From: Paracoccaceae bacterium
GTDB taxonomy: Bacteria; Pseudomonadota; Alphaproteobacteria; Rhodobacterales; Rhodobacteraceae
Reading direction: 5' to 3'
DNA: 20,552 nucleotides
Assembly (NCBI GenBank): GCA_020832725.1
Contig: JAFIEC010000270.1
Coordinates: forward strand, 1-20,552
Below the pieces are notes generated by a model. The model saw nothing but the letters and a program-made list of their open reading frames with translations. It had not been told where the DNA came from and did no database searches. Both the position numbers and the translations under genes were made by a program. Position 1 is the first letter of the stretch, and every line of letters begins with the position of its first letter. Below are positions 18,101 to 20,552 of this stretch, one piece after another.

Positions 18101-20552
18101 CGTCCTGTACCCAGCCGGTCGGTGCTCACATCGGTGATCGCCAGCGGCAGCAGGCTTGCGCTGAGCGTGGTGGTGACCGGCGCATCCCCCGCGCGGACAA
18201 GGACGTAATATCCCCCGGTCACGGTATCGGGCTGCACGACACGCGAGACCGACCCACCGGCGCTTGGTTGCGCGCTGTCGAAATCGCTGGGCGTGGCGAC
18301 ACGGCCCTGGGCCACGAATACGGCAGGCGCCCCGCCGTCATTGCCCTTTGCGCGTACCAGCATCGTCTGGGCCAGAGGCGGATCGACCCGGAAGAGCCGC
18401 GCCTCGCCCGCTTCGAGTGACAACGCGCGCATCTCGCCCAGCGAAAGCTGCGGAATCGAAACCGAGGTGATCGCATCCGCTGCGGTGACATTGTTCACCG
18501 TCATCTCGGCCTCGTAGACCTCGTTGAAGATGTCGGTGCGCACCAGCACCCTCCACGGGCCCTCGGCAACTGGCGGCACGCGCAACGTCTGCGACAGCGT
18601 CGCCACCTCGCCCGGCGCAAGGGTCGTCTCATAATCCAGCCTGCCCATCAGCACGTCGTCGCCATCGAGACTGGCATCGCGCGACAGATAGATCGCATCG
18701 GACCACGGGCCGCTGACCGGCACATCGCCGTCATTGCGCACCTTCCACGAGATCGTGACTTCCTGACCCGGCTGCACGCTGCCCGGCGCCAGTACGTCGC
18801 GCACCACCAGATCGGCGGGCGGGGGAAGGTCGACGGGCACGGCGATGGTGTAGGTGGTGTTGTCCTCTCCGCGCGGGGTCTCGAGGATGTCGCCGAATTC
18901 ACCGCGCAGGGGCGGATCGACGCGCAGACGCAGGGTATAGACCCCCTCGACTACTGTCACCGGCACCCGGAACGAGATGGCGCCGCTGCGATCTTCGCCA
19001 CCCGGGATCGGCGCGATCCGCACTGTCTTGCGCGGCAACCCGGCCTCGATCCCGCCCTCGGTGCCCGGCTGGGCAAAGGCCAGTTCCAGCGTGAAACTCT
19101 GCTGCGGGATGGGGAAATCCGCACCTTCGTTCGCGACGGTCCAGTTCAGCGTCACTTCCTCGCCAGCAACGATCCGATCGGGCAGCGTGGCGTCGGTGAT
19201 GATCAGCTCGGGCCGATCGGCGGCCTGCACCGTCACGGCTCGCGTGGCCGTGTTGTTCCCCTCGCCCGGCCCCTCGCGCACCTGGTGGAAGGGCGATCCG
19301 CTGGACAGCCAGCTGTCACGCACACCCGGAACGGGTTGCCGGCCACTGAAGTCACCGCCATCGGTCATGGCGATAAGAGTGAAATCCCCCTCGACACTAT
19401 GATGCACACGGCCGCGCAACTGCACGGTGTAGGACTCGCCCGGCTCCAGATCGCTTGTGTGCCCGACCTTCAGCGGGTCCTCCCGGCTGGATTCCGCGTC
19501 GATCACCAGCAGACTGTCGGAGGTGATATCGTCTTCCGGGGACAGGAACAGCCGGTCGAACCACAGCCCGACACCGTCGGCTTCCGGATCGTCGGAATCG
19601 ACCGGCTGGCGGGCATCCCTGGTGCTTATGGTTCCCTGGTTGGTCACCTCGATCTCGGCCTCGAACACCTCGCCTGCGGTGATGGTGTCGGGGGCATCGA
19701 AACGGGTGATGACCAGATCGGGAAATTCGCTGACGATCTGCACCGGAGCGCCGACGATATTTCCATTCTGCCAGATATCATAGGCGTGGTCGCGGAAAAA
19801 CCGCCCCGTGCCCCAATCCTTCATGTCGTTAGTTTTCTCGTAGTAGACCGGGACGACGTAGTTGCTGCTCACTTCTCCGGTCTTCGGATGCGGGCCGTTG
19901 TTCGCCCTGACATGTATCCTGTAATCGCCGGGCAGGAGCTGATCGTCGATCTCGATCTCGACCGTCCGGGTATAGCTCTCGCCTGCCGCGAGACCCCCGG
20001 GAAGCTCCACACGCTCCAGTCCCAGCCCCGCGAGCGCGTCGTTGCCGGGCCCTGCAGAGAGCCAGATCTGATCGTAGAGGCGCTCGGTTCCGGGCCACAG
20101 GTCGTTGTCGGACGTGTTGGTGACAGTGTATTCGATCTCGTAGCTGCCGCCCACGTGCATCGGTTCGTCGGGCACCTTGAGGTCGGTGATCACCAGATCC
20201 GTCAGTTGGTCCTCGAATTCCTTCTCGATATAGGTGACCTTGTTTGCAGGGTCGGAATCGCCCGCGCCCCAGACCGAGAGCGTGACGAAATTCCCCTTTA
20301 CGTGGGGGCCGACGGGAAGCCTGCGGGTTTCCTCGTAGCTTTCGCCGGGCCGAAGGTCCGGCACCTGCATCGAGCGGTAGGGCGGAAAACCGGTCTTGAA
20401 GTATTGCGAGAAATCCAGCGGATAAGCATTGGAAAATCCCGCCGCGCCATCCGAGATGCGCAGATCCCAGCCCCAGGTATTCGGCTCGCCGAACGTGCTC
20501 GCGTAGAATGTTTGCTCGCCCTGGTTCTTGAAACCGATGGTGAAGTCGTAAT
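1..20552 (-). CDS. Giant multidomain extracellular protein (CARDB / putative-Ig / dockerin / hydrolase / metzincin / PKD), partial at both ends
   Basis: One minus-strand frame is open across the entire window. The first full codon is 20550-20548 and the last is 3-1, giving 6,850 residues with no stop, frameshift or gap. Start and stop lie outside, so the length is a minimum. The translation is a chain of beta-sandwich modules (CARDB, IPT/TIG, FN3, Big_2, SbsA-type, cadherin/He_PIG, VCBS-like, PKD). Interspersed are two beta-propellers, an RHS/YD module, a dockerin-like pair, an alpha/beta-hydrolase-like domain and a zinc-protease domain with HELGHILGLPD. There is one cysteine (codon 190-192) and many Asp-rich loops, typical of large calcium-dependent exoproteins of Gram-negative bacteria. 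A role as surface adhesin or secreted matrix protein is inference. No signal peptide, RTX repeats or sorting signal is visible because both termini are missing. Codon use is uniform along the gene, with no sign of a recent insertion. I do not recognise a named gene. Confidence 0.95.
136..354 (-). other. Linker region carrying the only cysteine
   Basis: After the Pro-Asp linker, residues GPASGDPGPAGMPIALASD, then RSVFSQPGLPALPDTDRPG and SDRILRCEARFAAVLDDIQ are encoded. The composition is Pro/Gly/Ala rich and I recognise no domain in the first two-thirds. The segment RCEARF holds the single cysteine codon (190-192) of the whole visible protein. Confidence 0.7.
355..465 (-). repeat. Pro-Asp / Pro-Gly low-complexity linker
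   Basis: About 37 codons encode GGGAPDPDPDPDP, DPGPGPDPDPAPG and APETSPG. On the plus strand this appears as a run of 'gggtc', 'gggatc' and 'ggcctgg'-like short units. Such Pro-rich, acidic linkers are extended, protease-accessible spacers between extracellular domains. Short repeat units at this site make it the likeliest place for length variation between strains. Confidence 0.9.
470..735 (-). other. Cadherin/VCBS-like domain
   Basis: The segment reads TRPVANPVEVETTAGEEVIIDVLANDLP, then GTITYRPEPGFVGDDVFGYVASD and ends VTVRV. The pattern 'PvAnxxxvxtxxgxxvxidVLaNDxx ... G-x-x-x-Y-x-P-x-x-g-f-x-G-x-D-x-F-x-Y-x-v-x-D' is the classic Cadherin_5/VCBS-type adhesin module. It is followed by the Pro-Asp linker. 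Confidence 0.85.
740..1105 (-). other. SbsA-type Ig domain with an Asp-rich calcium-type loop
   Basis: The module begins ARVTGIEPTETQVTASFSLPI, continues DSVIITDEDGTRIAG and MEPGDYVMRLRGGDNDADD, and ends GGAALDGDDDGVAGGDAVL with DFRIA. The first part is SbsA-type ('v-x-x-i-x-p-x-x-t-x-v-x-x-x-F-s-x-P-i'). The second part is an EF-hand or dockerin-like loop, L-D-G-D-D-D-G-V-A-G-G-D, often found as the last segment of such Ig domains. Calcium binding is likely but unproved. Confidence 0.65.
1110..1380 (-). other. PKD domain
   Basis: The segment opens VAPSITLSGSSD, then YALNFSITDPGQD, the hallmark IEVDWGDGSPVQVL and THVFTSIGKRDVRVTVVDETG. 'W-x-D-G-s ... H-x-F-x-x-x-G-x-x-x-V-x-v-x-V-x-D' is the PKD signature. 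A clear match; this fold serves as a spacer or carbohydrate-binding module in secreted enzymes and adhesins. Confidence 0.9.
1385..1923 (-). other. Cadherin/VCBS-like and He_PIG-like domains
   Basis: The first (1923-1650) reads NTPPVANPYAVTTDRDLPVVF, then NDFDADGDPLMIEIV, GALSYTPDPGYVGSDELTYRVSD. This is the cadherin-like 'xxPVAnxxxxxtxxxxxxxxxxxNDxDxDgdxL ... G-x-x-x-Y-x-P-x-x-g-f-x-G-x-D-x-f-x-Y-x-v-x-D' module found in VCBS/RTX adhesins. The second (1644-1385) opens NDPPVIAPLDPVTIDEG and carries DMTVDADSGEITWLAP, a He_PIG-type core. Calcium-type DADGD and DPDGP loops are present. Confidence 0.85.
1940..2450 (-). other. Jelly-roll-like domain following the protease
   Basis: A Pro/Ala/Gln linker (LPTPAPLPTAPQAQ) after the protease leads into FLNADFSDGLDGWTTTGDV. 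SGLSQAFLVPDGATRISLTLS, DALEISLFDAATGTALRS and VRLGLDLIGFG follow. The pattern 'N-x-d-F-x-x-x-x-x-G-W-x-x-x-G-x-v ... l-x-Q-x-F-x-V-p-x-g-a-x-x-L' is a secreted jelly-roll fold, comparable to carbohydrate-binding modules. I have seen this type directly downstream of matrixin-like domains in other giant exoproteins. No binding residues can be pinned down. Confidence 0.55.
2490..3010 (-). other. Metzincin-type zinc metalloprotease domain
   Basis: The domain contains LLTVLTHELGHILGLPD with HELGH at 2631-2617 and an Asp at 2601-2599. This is the zinc-binding HExxHxxGxxD form of metzincins. The downstream ERMMTGDILPGIRR segment supplies a Met-turn (Met-Met at 2571-2566). Upstream, VAAWEETGLLEPVQ, the strand ALEMVEVEIAELDG and AAGHGWFVDPAP complete a matrixin-like fold of about 170 residues. 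Catalytic Glu and both zinc His are intact. The third ligand is Asp instead of the more usual His, as known in snapalysin-type metzincins. Protease activity is predicted; the substrate, possibly the chain itself or neighbouring surface proteins, is unknown. Confidence 0.8.
3030..4310 (-). other. Jelly-roll carbohydrate-binding-like domain with a helical insertion
   Basis: The first half reads VFNGDFEHG (about 4290) and later LPGYSFHGGYGFEFG (near 4110). The second half reads HNRLWVPETGANFLTFETR (about 3440-3385), then VEVPEHLRGQ, VVIANSSLDDSIFDY and SQIYFLDNIAL. 'NGDFExG ... lPGWxxxxG ... N-x-L-x-V-P ... F-x-x-x ... IDxI-x-L' is the outline of DUF642-like and related jelly-roll carbohydrate-binding modules. 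Between the halves lie about 210 residues of helical, charged sequence (4060-3450), including DYFSGKVVDQAIKKAQIDFL and SANAVKAYAKAGFD. Ligand is unknown. Confidence 0.6.
4340..5690 (-). other. Alpha/beta-hydrolase-like domain with Asp at the nucleophile elbow
   Basis: The module starts with the strand TTYGPVTMITHG (HG at 5661-5656), followed by AMAELIARAAGGGVVLHYD. The nucleophile elbow reads MHFIGHDRGAVVN then SEIIQRLG (G-H-D-R-G at 5307-5293). A TTIDPYD strand follows (about 5223-5205), then a helical insertion (5190-4975) and the unit RWSNIEFADNYFQ. GWYAGTIHTGI (near 4670) provides a candidate catalytic His. The layout 'THG ... GHxRG ... DPxD ... WxNxxxxDNYxQ ... WYxGTxH' is that of lipase/esterase-like modules I recall from giant exoproteins, in which I expect Ser at the elbow. 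Here Asp occupies that position, as in haloalkane dehalogenase/epoxide hydrolase-type enzymes, or the domain is inactive. Confidence 0.65.
5700..6200 (-). other. FN3-like domain before the hydrolase module
   Basis: The region opens GELTLAFSFDASDRSLGSGG, contains HLYLSAMPRGLGLFP and SLALSRGSSYVVTVDG, and ends LTAGQSYHWGVRIPST. The 'L-x-x-G-x-x-Y-x-W-x-V' ending is that of FN3-like modules. The middle carries an acidic, Ala/Glu/Asp-rich insertion. It is followed at once by the hydrolase-like domain. Confidence 0.5.
6300..7669 (-). other. Beta-propeller II (YVTN/WD-like, seven blades plausible)
   Basis: About 455 residues show blade-like repeats: LAMVLVHARNGLYVLDA, SVTLGPDGERLFVAARDKIWQVDV, SIAVNEDGTRLFALMPG, MVLLARSDYMRGLKQI, IALLPDLSYGFIVDA and IALSGDNDKLFVPYSRTGNVLVFDVD. 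The 'x-V-x-x-D-G-x-x-L-F-V-x-x-x-x-x-x-x-v-x-V-x-D' core is that of YVTN- or WD-type propellers. Two inserted segments make it longer than the first propeller. It leads through a short helix into the FN3-like domain. Ligand and partner are unknown. Confidence 0.7.
7670..8070 (-). other. IPT/TIG-like domain
   Basis: The segment reads ASPVIDAVSVDFSDP then PTRLTLSGAMFADESV, matching the IPT/TIG 'P-x-I-x-x-v ... t-x-l-t-l-x-G-x-x-F' opening. It continues with RARVRVVYGGEERF-type strands (near 7930-7900), NEVTFWIPRSVFLPHATFFVERPGF, and ends SNPMQVVNRGGYGF. It joins directly to the second propeller. The length is greater than a typical IPT domain (about 130 residues), with an insertion in the middle. 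Confidence 0.6.
8269..8379 (-). other. Internal hydrophobic segment (37 residues)
   Basis: The residues run ALATTAVLASTMFLAG, PVGMMAAIATIGTANAYIMA with no charged residue over 37 positions and a Pro-Val-Gly turn in the middle. Arg and Glu follow immediately (PRTLERANLEAYY). It is long enough for one long or two short hairpin membrane helices. It lies between two soluble extracellular-type domains, so a buried or lipid-inserting hairpin is more likely than a classical anchor. This stretch is clearly unlike everything around it. Confidence 0.8.
8385..8850 (-). other. ZU5-like beta-domain
   Basis: The segment opens TLDATGGILRTPAGIELALGPG, matching 'G-G-x-l-x-x-x-x-g-x-x-l-x-i-P-x-G-a' of ZU5-like modules. 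It continues with DTNGSADPGDEIVFFQM, an IWAVIDTGAVDEDG strand pair and TNSPPFPGFSDRGTVL. I recall the run 'W-x-x-x-d-x-G-x-v-x-x-D-G-x-a-x-T-x-S-P-P-F-P-G' from other giant exoproteins, where it precedes a hydrophobic stretch, as it does here. The assignment to ZU5 is tentative. Confidence 0.5.
8860..9690 (-). other. Cadherin-like Ig domain and two Big_2-like domains
   Basis: The first domain starts NRAPVLAAGMGPLVTYEG and ends ASVTVTASDGYATSDIEVPV (9690-9420), a tandem-type cadherin/Ig module. The next (9410-9180) reads TNPGIASLGDGGVLRAEAGGHSVLTIS, which has the Big_2 pattern 's-x-x-x-v-a-x-l-x-x-x-G-x-l-x-A-x-x-x-G-x-a-x-I'. The last (about 9090-8870) reads DSRIVEVSEDGLIRALSPG and ends TTVTVVHAYGEDTIRVAV, the same Big_2 pattern again. 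A short helix, EENITDLLTWISNI, separates the two Big_2-like units. Confidence 0.7.
9697..9828 (-). other. Dockerin type I-like calcium-binding module
   Basis: The chain reads VGDLTEDGNVGAEDA, then ALFGSGVDVTGDGTAGIADQ and ALFAANFG. These are two EF-hand-like loops, D-L-T-E-D-G-N-V-x-x-x-D and D-V-T-G-D-G-T-A-x-x-x-D. Each is followed by a short hydrophobic helix (AALF and ALFAANFG), which is the dockerin type I layout. Asp positions 1, 3/5 and 12 of the loops are kept, though residue 3 is Thr in both. The module lies in mid-chain, not at the C-terminus as in cellulosomal enzymes. A cohesin partner is not visible in this window, so an intramolecular calcium-stabilised role is equally possible. 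Confidence 0.8.
9829..10149 (-). other. Beta-sandwich preceding the dockerin module
   Basis: About 107 residues between the YD repeats and the dockerin show alternating strands: TRLAAAVLPG, GGVYLRVALQGA, TAIFELREPGEGLFEITGSGDF. The arrangement resembles the sandwich that often sits directly in front of dockerin pairs in large exoproteins. I cannot assign it to a named family. No motif suggests catalysis. Confidence 0.45.
10150..10955 (-). other. Short RHS / YD-repeat module
   Basis: The sequence contains VELVRVYDSL followed by LGDGWRFAGLDLDL, the conserved 'R-x-Y-D-S-x ... G-x-G-W' entry of RHS-family proteins. Further on are GLVQSITAPDGHAVQYLRDGEG-like and RYGYDARGVLSHRVTPGG units with the 'Y-x-Y-D-x-x-G-x-L-x-x-v' YD-repeat pattern. 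Only about three YD-type units are present, far fewer than the many needed to build the shell of a full RHS toxin. There is no RHS core DPxGL-type cleavage site or C-terminal toxin. It is best read as a truncated structural YD domain embedded in the chain. Confidence 0.75.
10960..11520 (-). other. Two Ig-like domains between the He_PIG array and the RHS module
   Basis: The first (about 11520-11270) reads APSIRIELTPSFPALPG, then FVSMTVDGTDSQIT and QYLIEVEAVTETG, a sandwich of Ig-like pattern. The second (about 11260-10960) starts DAPVIDMARLPDGGLVSAPTEV and contains DANLDYWQVTLEP and ADGFYRLRVEARDIGG. The second is the type of module ('v-x-G-x-x-D-x-n-l-x-Y-x-l') that commonly precedes RHS/YD-repeat segments. 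It therefore forms the natural entry into the following RHS-like region. Confidence 0.6.
11535..14166 (-). repeat. Tandem array of nine cadherin-like / putative-Ig (He_PIG) domains
   Basis: Nine consecutive modules of 84 to 116 residues each begin with an 'N-x-x-P' opener followed by Val-rich sequence: ENAPPVV (14166), NRAPVF (13890), RPPPVL (about 13614), NGAPVF (13338), NTPPEI (12981), NEPPVI (12663), NAAPAL (12360), NQAPVF (12090) and NRPPSG (11787). Most carry the He_PIG core 'L-P-x-G-A-x-x-D-x-x-x-G-x-F-x-W-T-P', for example GLPPGARFDAGSGIFSWTP and NLPRGATLDAGSGAFSWTP. The fifth, sixth and eighth have degenerate cores. Calcium-type DPDGD or DMDGDT loops occur in several. Repeats are diverged in both protein and DNA. 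These modules usually mediate adhesion or carbohydrate binding. Confidence 0.9.
14190..14845 (-). other. SbsA-type Ig (Big_5-like) domain followed by a NEW3-like sandwich
   Basis: The first part opens with ITPDEGAA then PFVQVRFDQPMHLG, the 'P-x-x-G ... v-x-F-x-x-P-M' signature of SbsA-type Ig domains. It includes NPEHFTLKGTDG and ends near 14505. The second part (14500-14190) runs IDILNTRFD, GTVSYDVSVTNVSE and APGHSTVARTVTL. This resembles alpha-galactosidase NEW3-type sandwiches, in which a comparison of 'normal' strands with 'VTNxS' is typical. Family assignment of the second half is tentative. Confidence 0.6.
14850..15645 (-). other. Beta-propeller I (NHL/SMP-30-like)
   Basis: About 265 residues show repeated blade-like units with the core pattern 'I/L-A-x-x-x-D-G-x-L/I-x-V': TAEAPDGTILVIGG, LAFDADGRLWAATG, LAPSPDGEALFVAG, IAIGPDNAVWGVG and TATEDGRILVSKSG. 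Between these lie strands such as LLELDPESGQ and LYLLEPATGRF. Five to six blades are countable, fitting a six-bladed propeller of the NHL/SMP-30/streptogramin-lyase-like superfamily. No catalytic residue set can be assigned, so a binding role is the safer reading. Confidence 0.75.
15810..16080 (-). other. Fibronectin type III-like domain
   Basis: The segment runs ADVRLPSSTLDVTEL, then YELRWAASDDVALSHVSLF, then GVRYEFLSLATDRAGN. The order 'xxlxWxasDd-x-alxxvxvf ... vxYexlsxAtDraGN' is common in FN3-like modules of bacterial exoproteins, with the terminal 'AxDxaGN' strand being typical. A short Pro/Asp/Ala-rich linker follows and leads into the first propeller. Confidence 0.65.
16090..16564 (-). 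other. DUF7619-like beta-sandwich
   Basis: The chain reads VPLGRDLPYNVGFANDDP, then REL-VVVEIDRDLD, MRFGDIEISVPAG and later ATWLVQAIDPASG. The motifs 'xxYxixFaNdp', 'vxvxdxLDxxxD', 'FGdxxxxvpxG' and 'wxxxaiDpxTG' are those I associate with the DUF7619 family of conserved domains. Such domains are frequent in large surface proteins with DUF11-like modules. The assignment is from memory of the family pattern and needs a profile search. Confidence 0.6.
16565..17859 (-). other. Unrecognised, partly helical region of about 430 residues
   Basis: This is the longest stretch that does not look like a beta-sandwich. It starts with aromatic-rich sequence (ANIDAPYVYFQTYQADF). A helical stretch with an Asp-rich loop follows (DDLDDDGLALVD near 17560-17535), then segments rich in Ala, Leu and Glu such as LTRAEFVAHQSDIARAL and the amphipathic WVQLFLAGLEEVG. 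It ends with ATAYMTRD-like and FSLREFLIAEG sequence just before the next sandwich. I recall comparable helical stretches in front of DUF7619-type domains in other giant exoproteins, but I cannot name a family. No catalytic motif is evident. Confidence 0.6.
17860..18164 (-). other. IPT/TIG-like Ig domain
   Basis: The segment opens with LAITDVSTDRLGTGRFVTTTISGSQF, matching in outline the IPT/TIG pattern 'I-x-x-v-x-p-x-x-g-x-x-x-v-t-I-x-G-x-x-F'. It closes with GLYDVSVTNGSGA, the usual 'G-x-y-x-V-x-V-x-N' last strands. It marks the end of the N-terminal sandwich series before the helical region. Function beyond a structural spacer or binding module cannot be read from the sequence. Confidence 0.6.
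18165..18483 (-). other. PPC-like beta-sandwich (bacterial pre-peptidase C-terminal type)
   Basis: After the last CARDB domain the chain reads LEAGEARLFRVDPP, then a strand MLVRAKG, and ends with a strand GGYYVLVRAGD. This gives the order 'gxxxxfxvxxp ... lxvxxxg ... Gxyyvxvxag', which is typical of PPC-type domains. Such domains often follow CARDB or protease modules in secreted proteins. There is no catalytic residue pattern. The assignment rests on strand pattern only. Confidence 0.5.
18480..20550 (-). other. CARDB domain array (one partial plus four)
   Basis: CARDB domains are beta-sandwich adhesion modules found in bacterial exoproteins. Four begin with the characteristic opener: TDLVITDLKVPDEP (from about 20205), PDLVITRFDAPDT (from 19722), PELIITDATLPDRI (from 19212) and ADLVVRDVLAPGSV (from 18816). 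Each is followed by a strand of the V-x-N-x-G kind, such as EIEVTNQG and SWKVRNDG. The second and fourth also show the 'D-x-x-xLS-x-D' loop (FDRLFLSPEDD, DAIYLSRDASLDGDD). A fifth, partial sandwich runs off the right edge (20550-20206) and starts within a strand reading FTIGFKNQG. The copies are strongly diverged, so this is an old duplication. The first full copy carries an insertion rich in Tyr, Trp and Asp near 19870-19750. Confidence 0.88.

Overview
The whole 20.5-kb window is the inside of one enormous gene on the minus strand. I read codon by codon in the minus frame whose codons occupy window positions 3k-2 to 3k. There is no stop codon from 20550 down to 1, giving 6,850 codons of continuous, sensible protein. 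Neither the start (beyond 20552) nor the stop (before 1) is in the window. There are no intergenic gaps, RNA genes, insertion sequences, CRISPR arrays, promoters or terminators. The long plus-strand open frames (1-3165, 3202-4395, 4483-6834, 8098-17469) are codon-for-codon antisense shadows of this gene.

The protein is a modular extracellular giant. From the N-terminal side (right edge) to the C-terminal side (left edge) I read: CARDB domains (20550-18480); a PPC-like and an IPT/TIG-like sandwich (18480-17860); a 430-residue region I do not recognise (17860-16565); a DUF7619-like domain and an FN3-like domain (16565-15810); a first beta-propeller (15645-14850); SbsA-type and NEW3-like Ig domains (14845-14190); nine cadherin-like/putative-Ig (He_PIG) domains (14166-11535); two more Ig-like domains (11520-10960); a short RHS/YD-repeat module (10955-10150); a sandwich and a dockerin-like calcium module (10150-9697); Ig, Big_2 and ZU5-like domains (9690-8385); a 37-residue hydrophobic segment (8379-8269); an IPT-like domain (8070-7670); a second beta-propeller (7670-6300); an FN3-like domain (6200-5700); an alpha/beta-hydrolase-like domain (5690-4340); a jelly-roll carbohydrate-binding-like domain with a helical insertion (4310-3030); a metzincin-type zinc protease domain (3010-2490); and a C-terminal series of jelly-roll, cadherin/VCBS-like, Ig, PKD and SbsA-type domains, a Pro-Asp linker and the start of another PKD domain (2450-1).

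The organism is probably a GC-rich Gram-negative bacterium. Codon choice and style suggest an alphaproteobacterium of the Rhodobacterales type, but no taxonomic marker is present, so this is inference. Across all 6,850 codons there are no TTA, one CTA and six TCA codons, and one cysteine. Near absence of cysteine together with many Asp-rich, calcium-type motifs fits a very large secreted or surface protein, for example a type I-secreted adhesin. The C-terminal secretion or anchoring signal that would settle this lies outside the window.

The most notable points are the size and intactness of the reading frame, two enzyme-like modules embedded in an adhesin-like scaffold, and the Asp in place of the usual Ser at the hydrolase nucleophile elbow. 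A dockerin and an RHS remnant also sit in mid-chain, and the module order resembles what I recall from giant proteins of cyanobacteria and planctomycetes.
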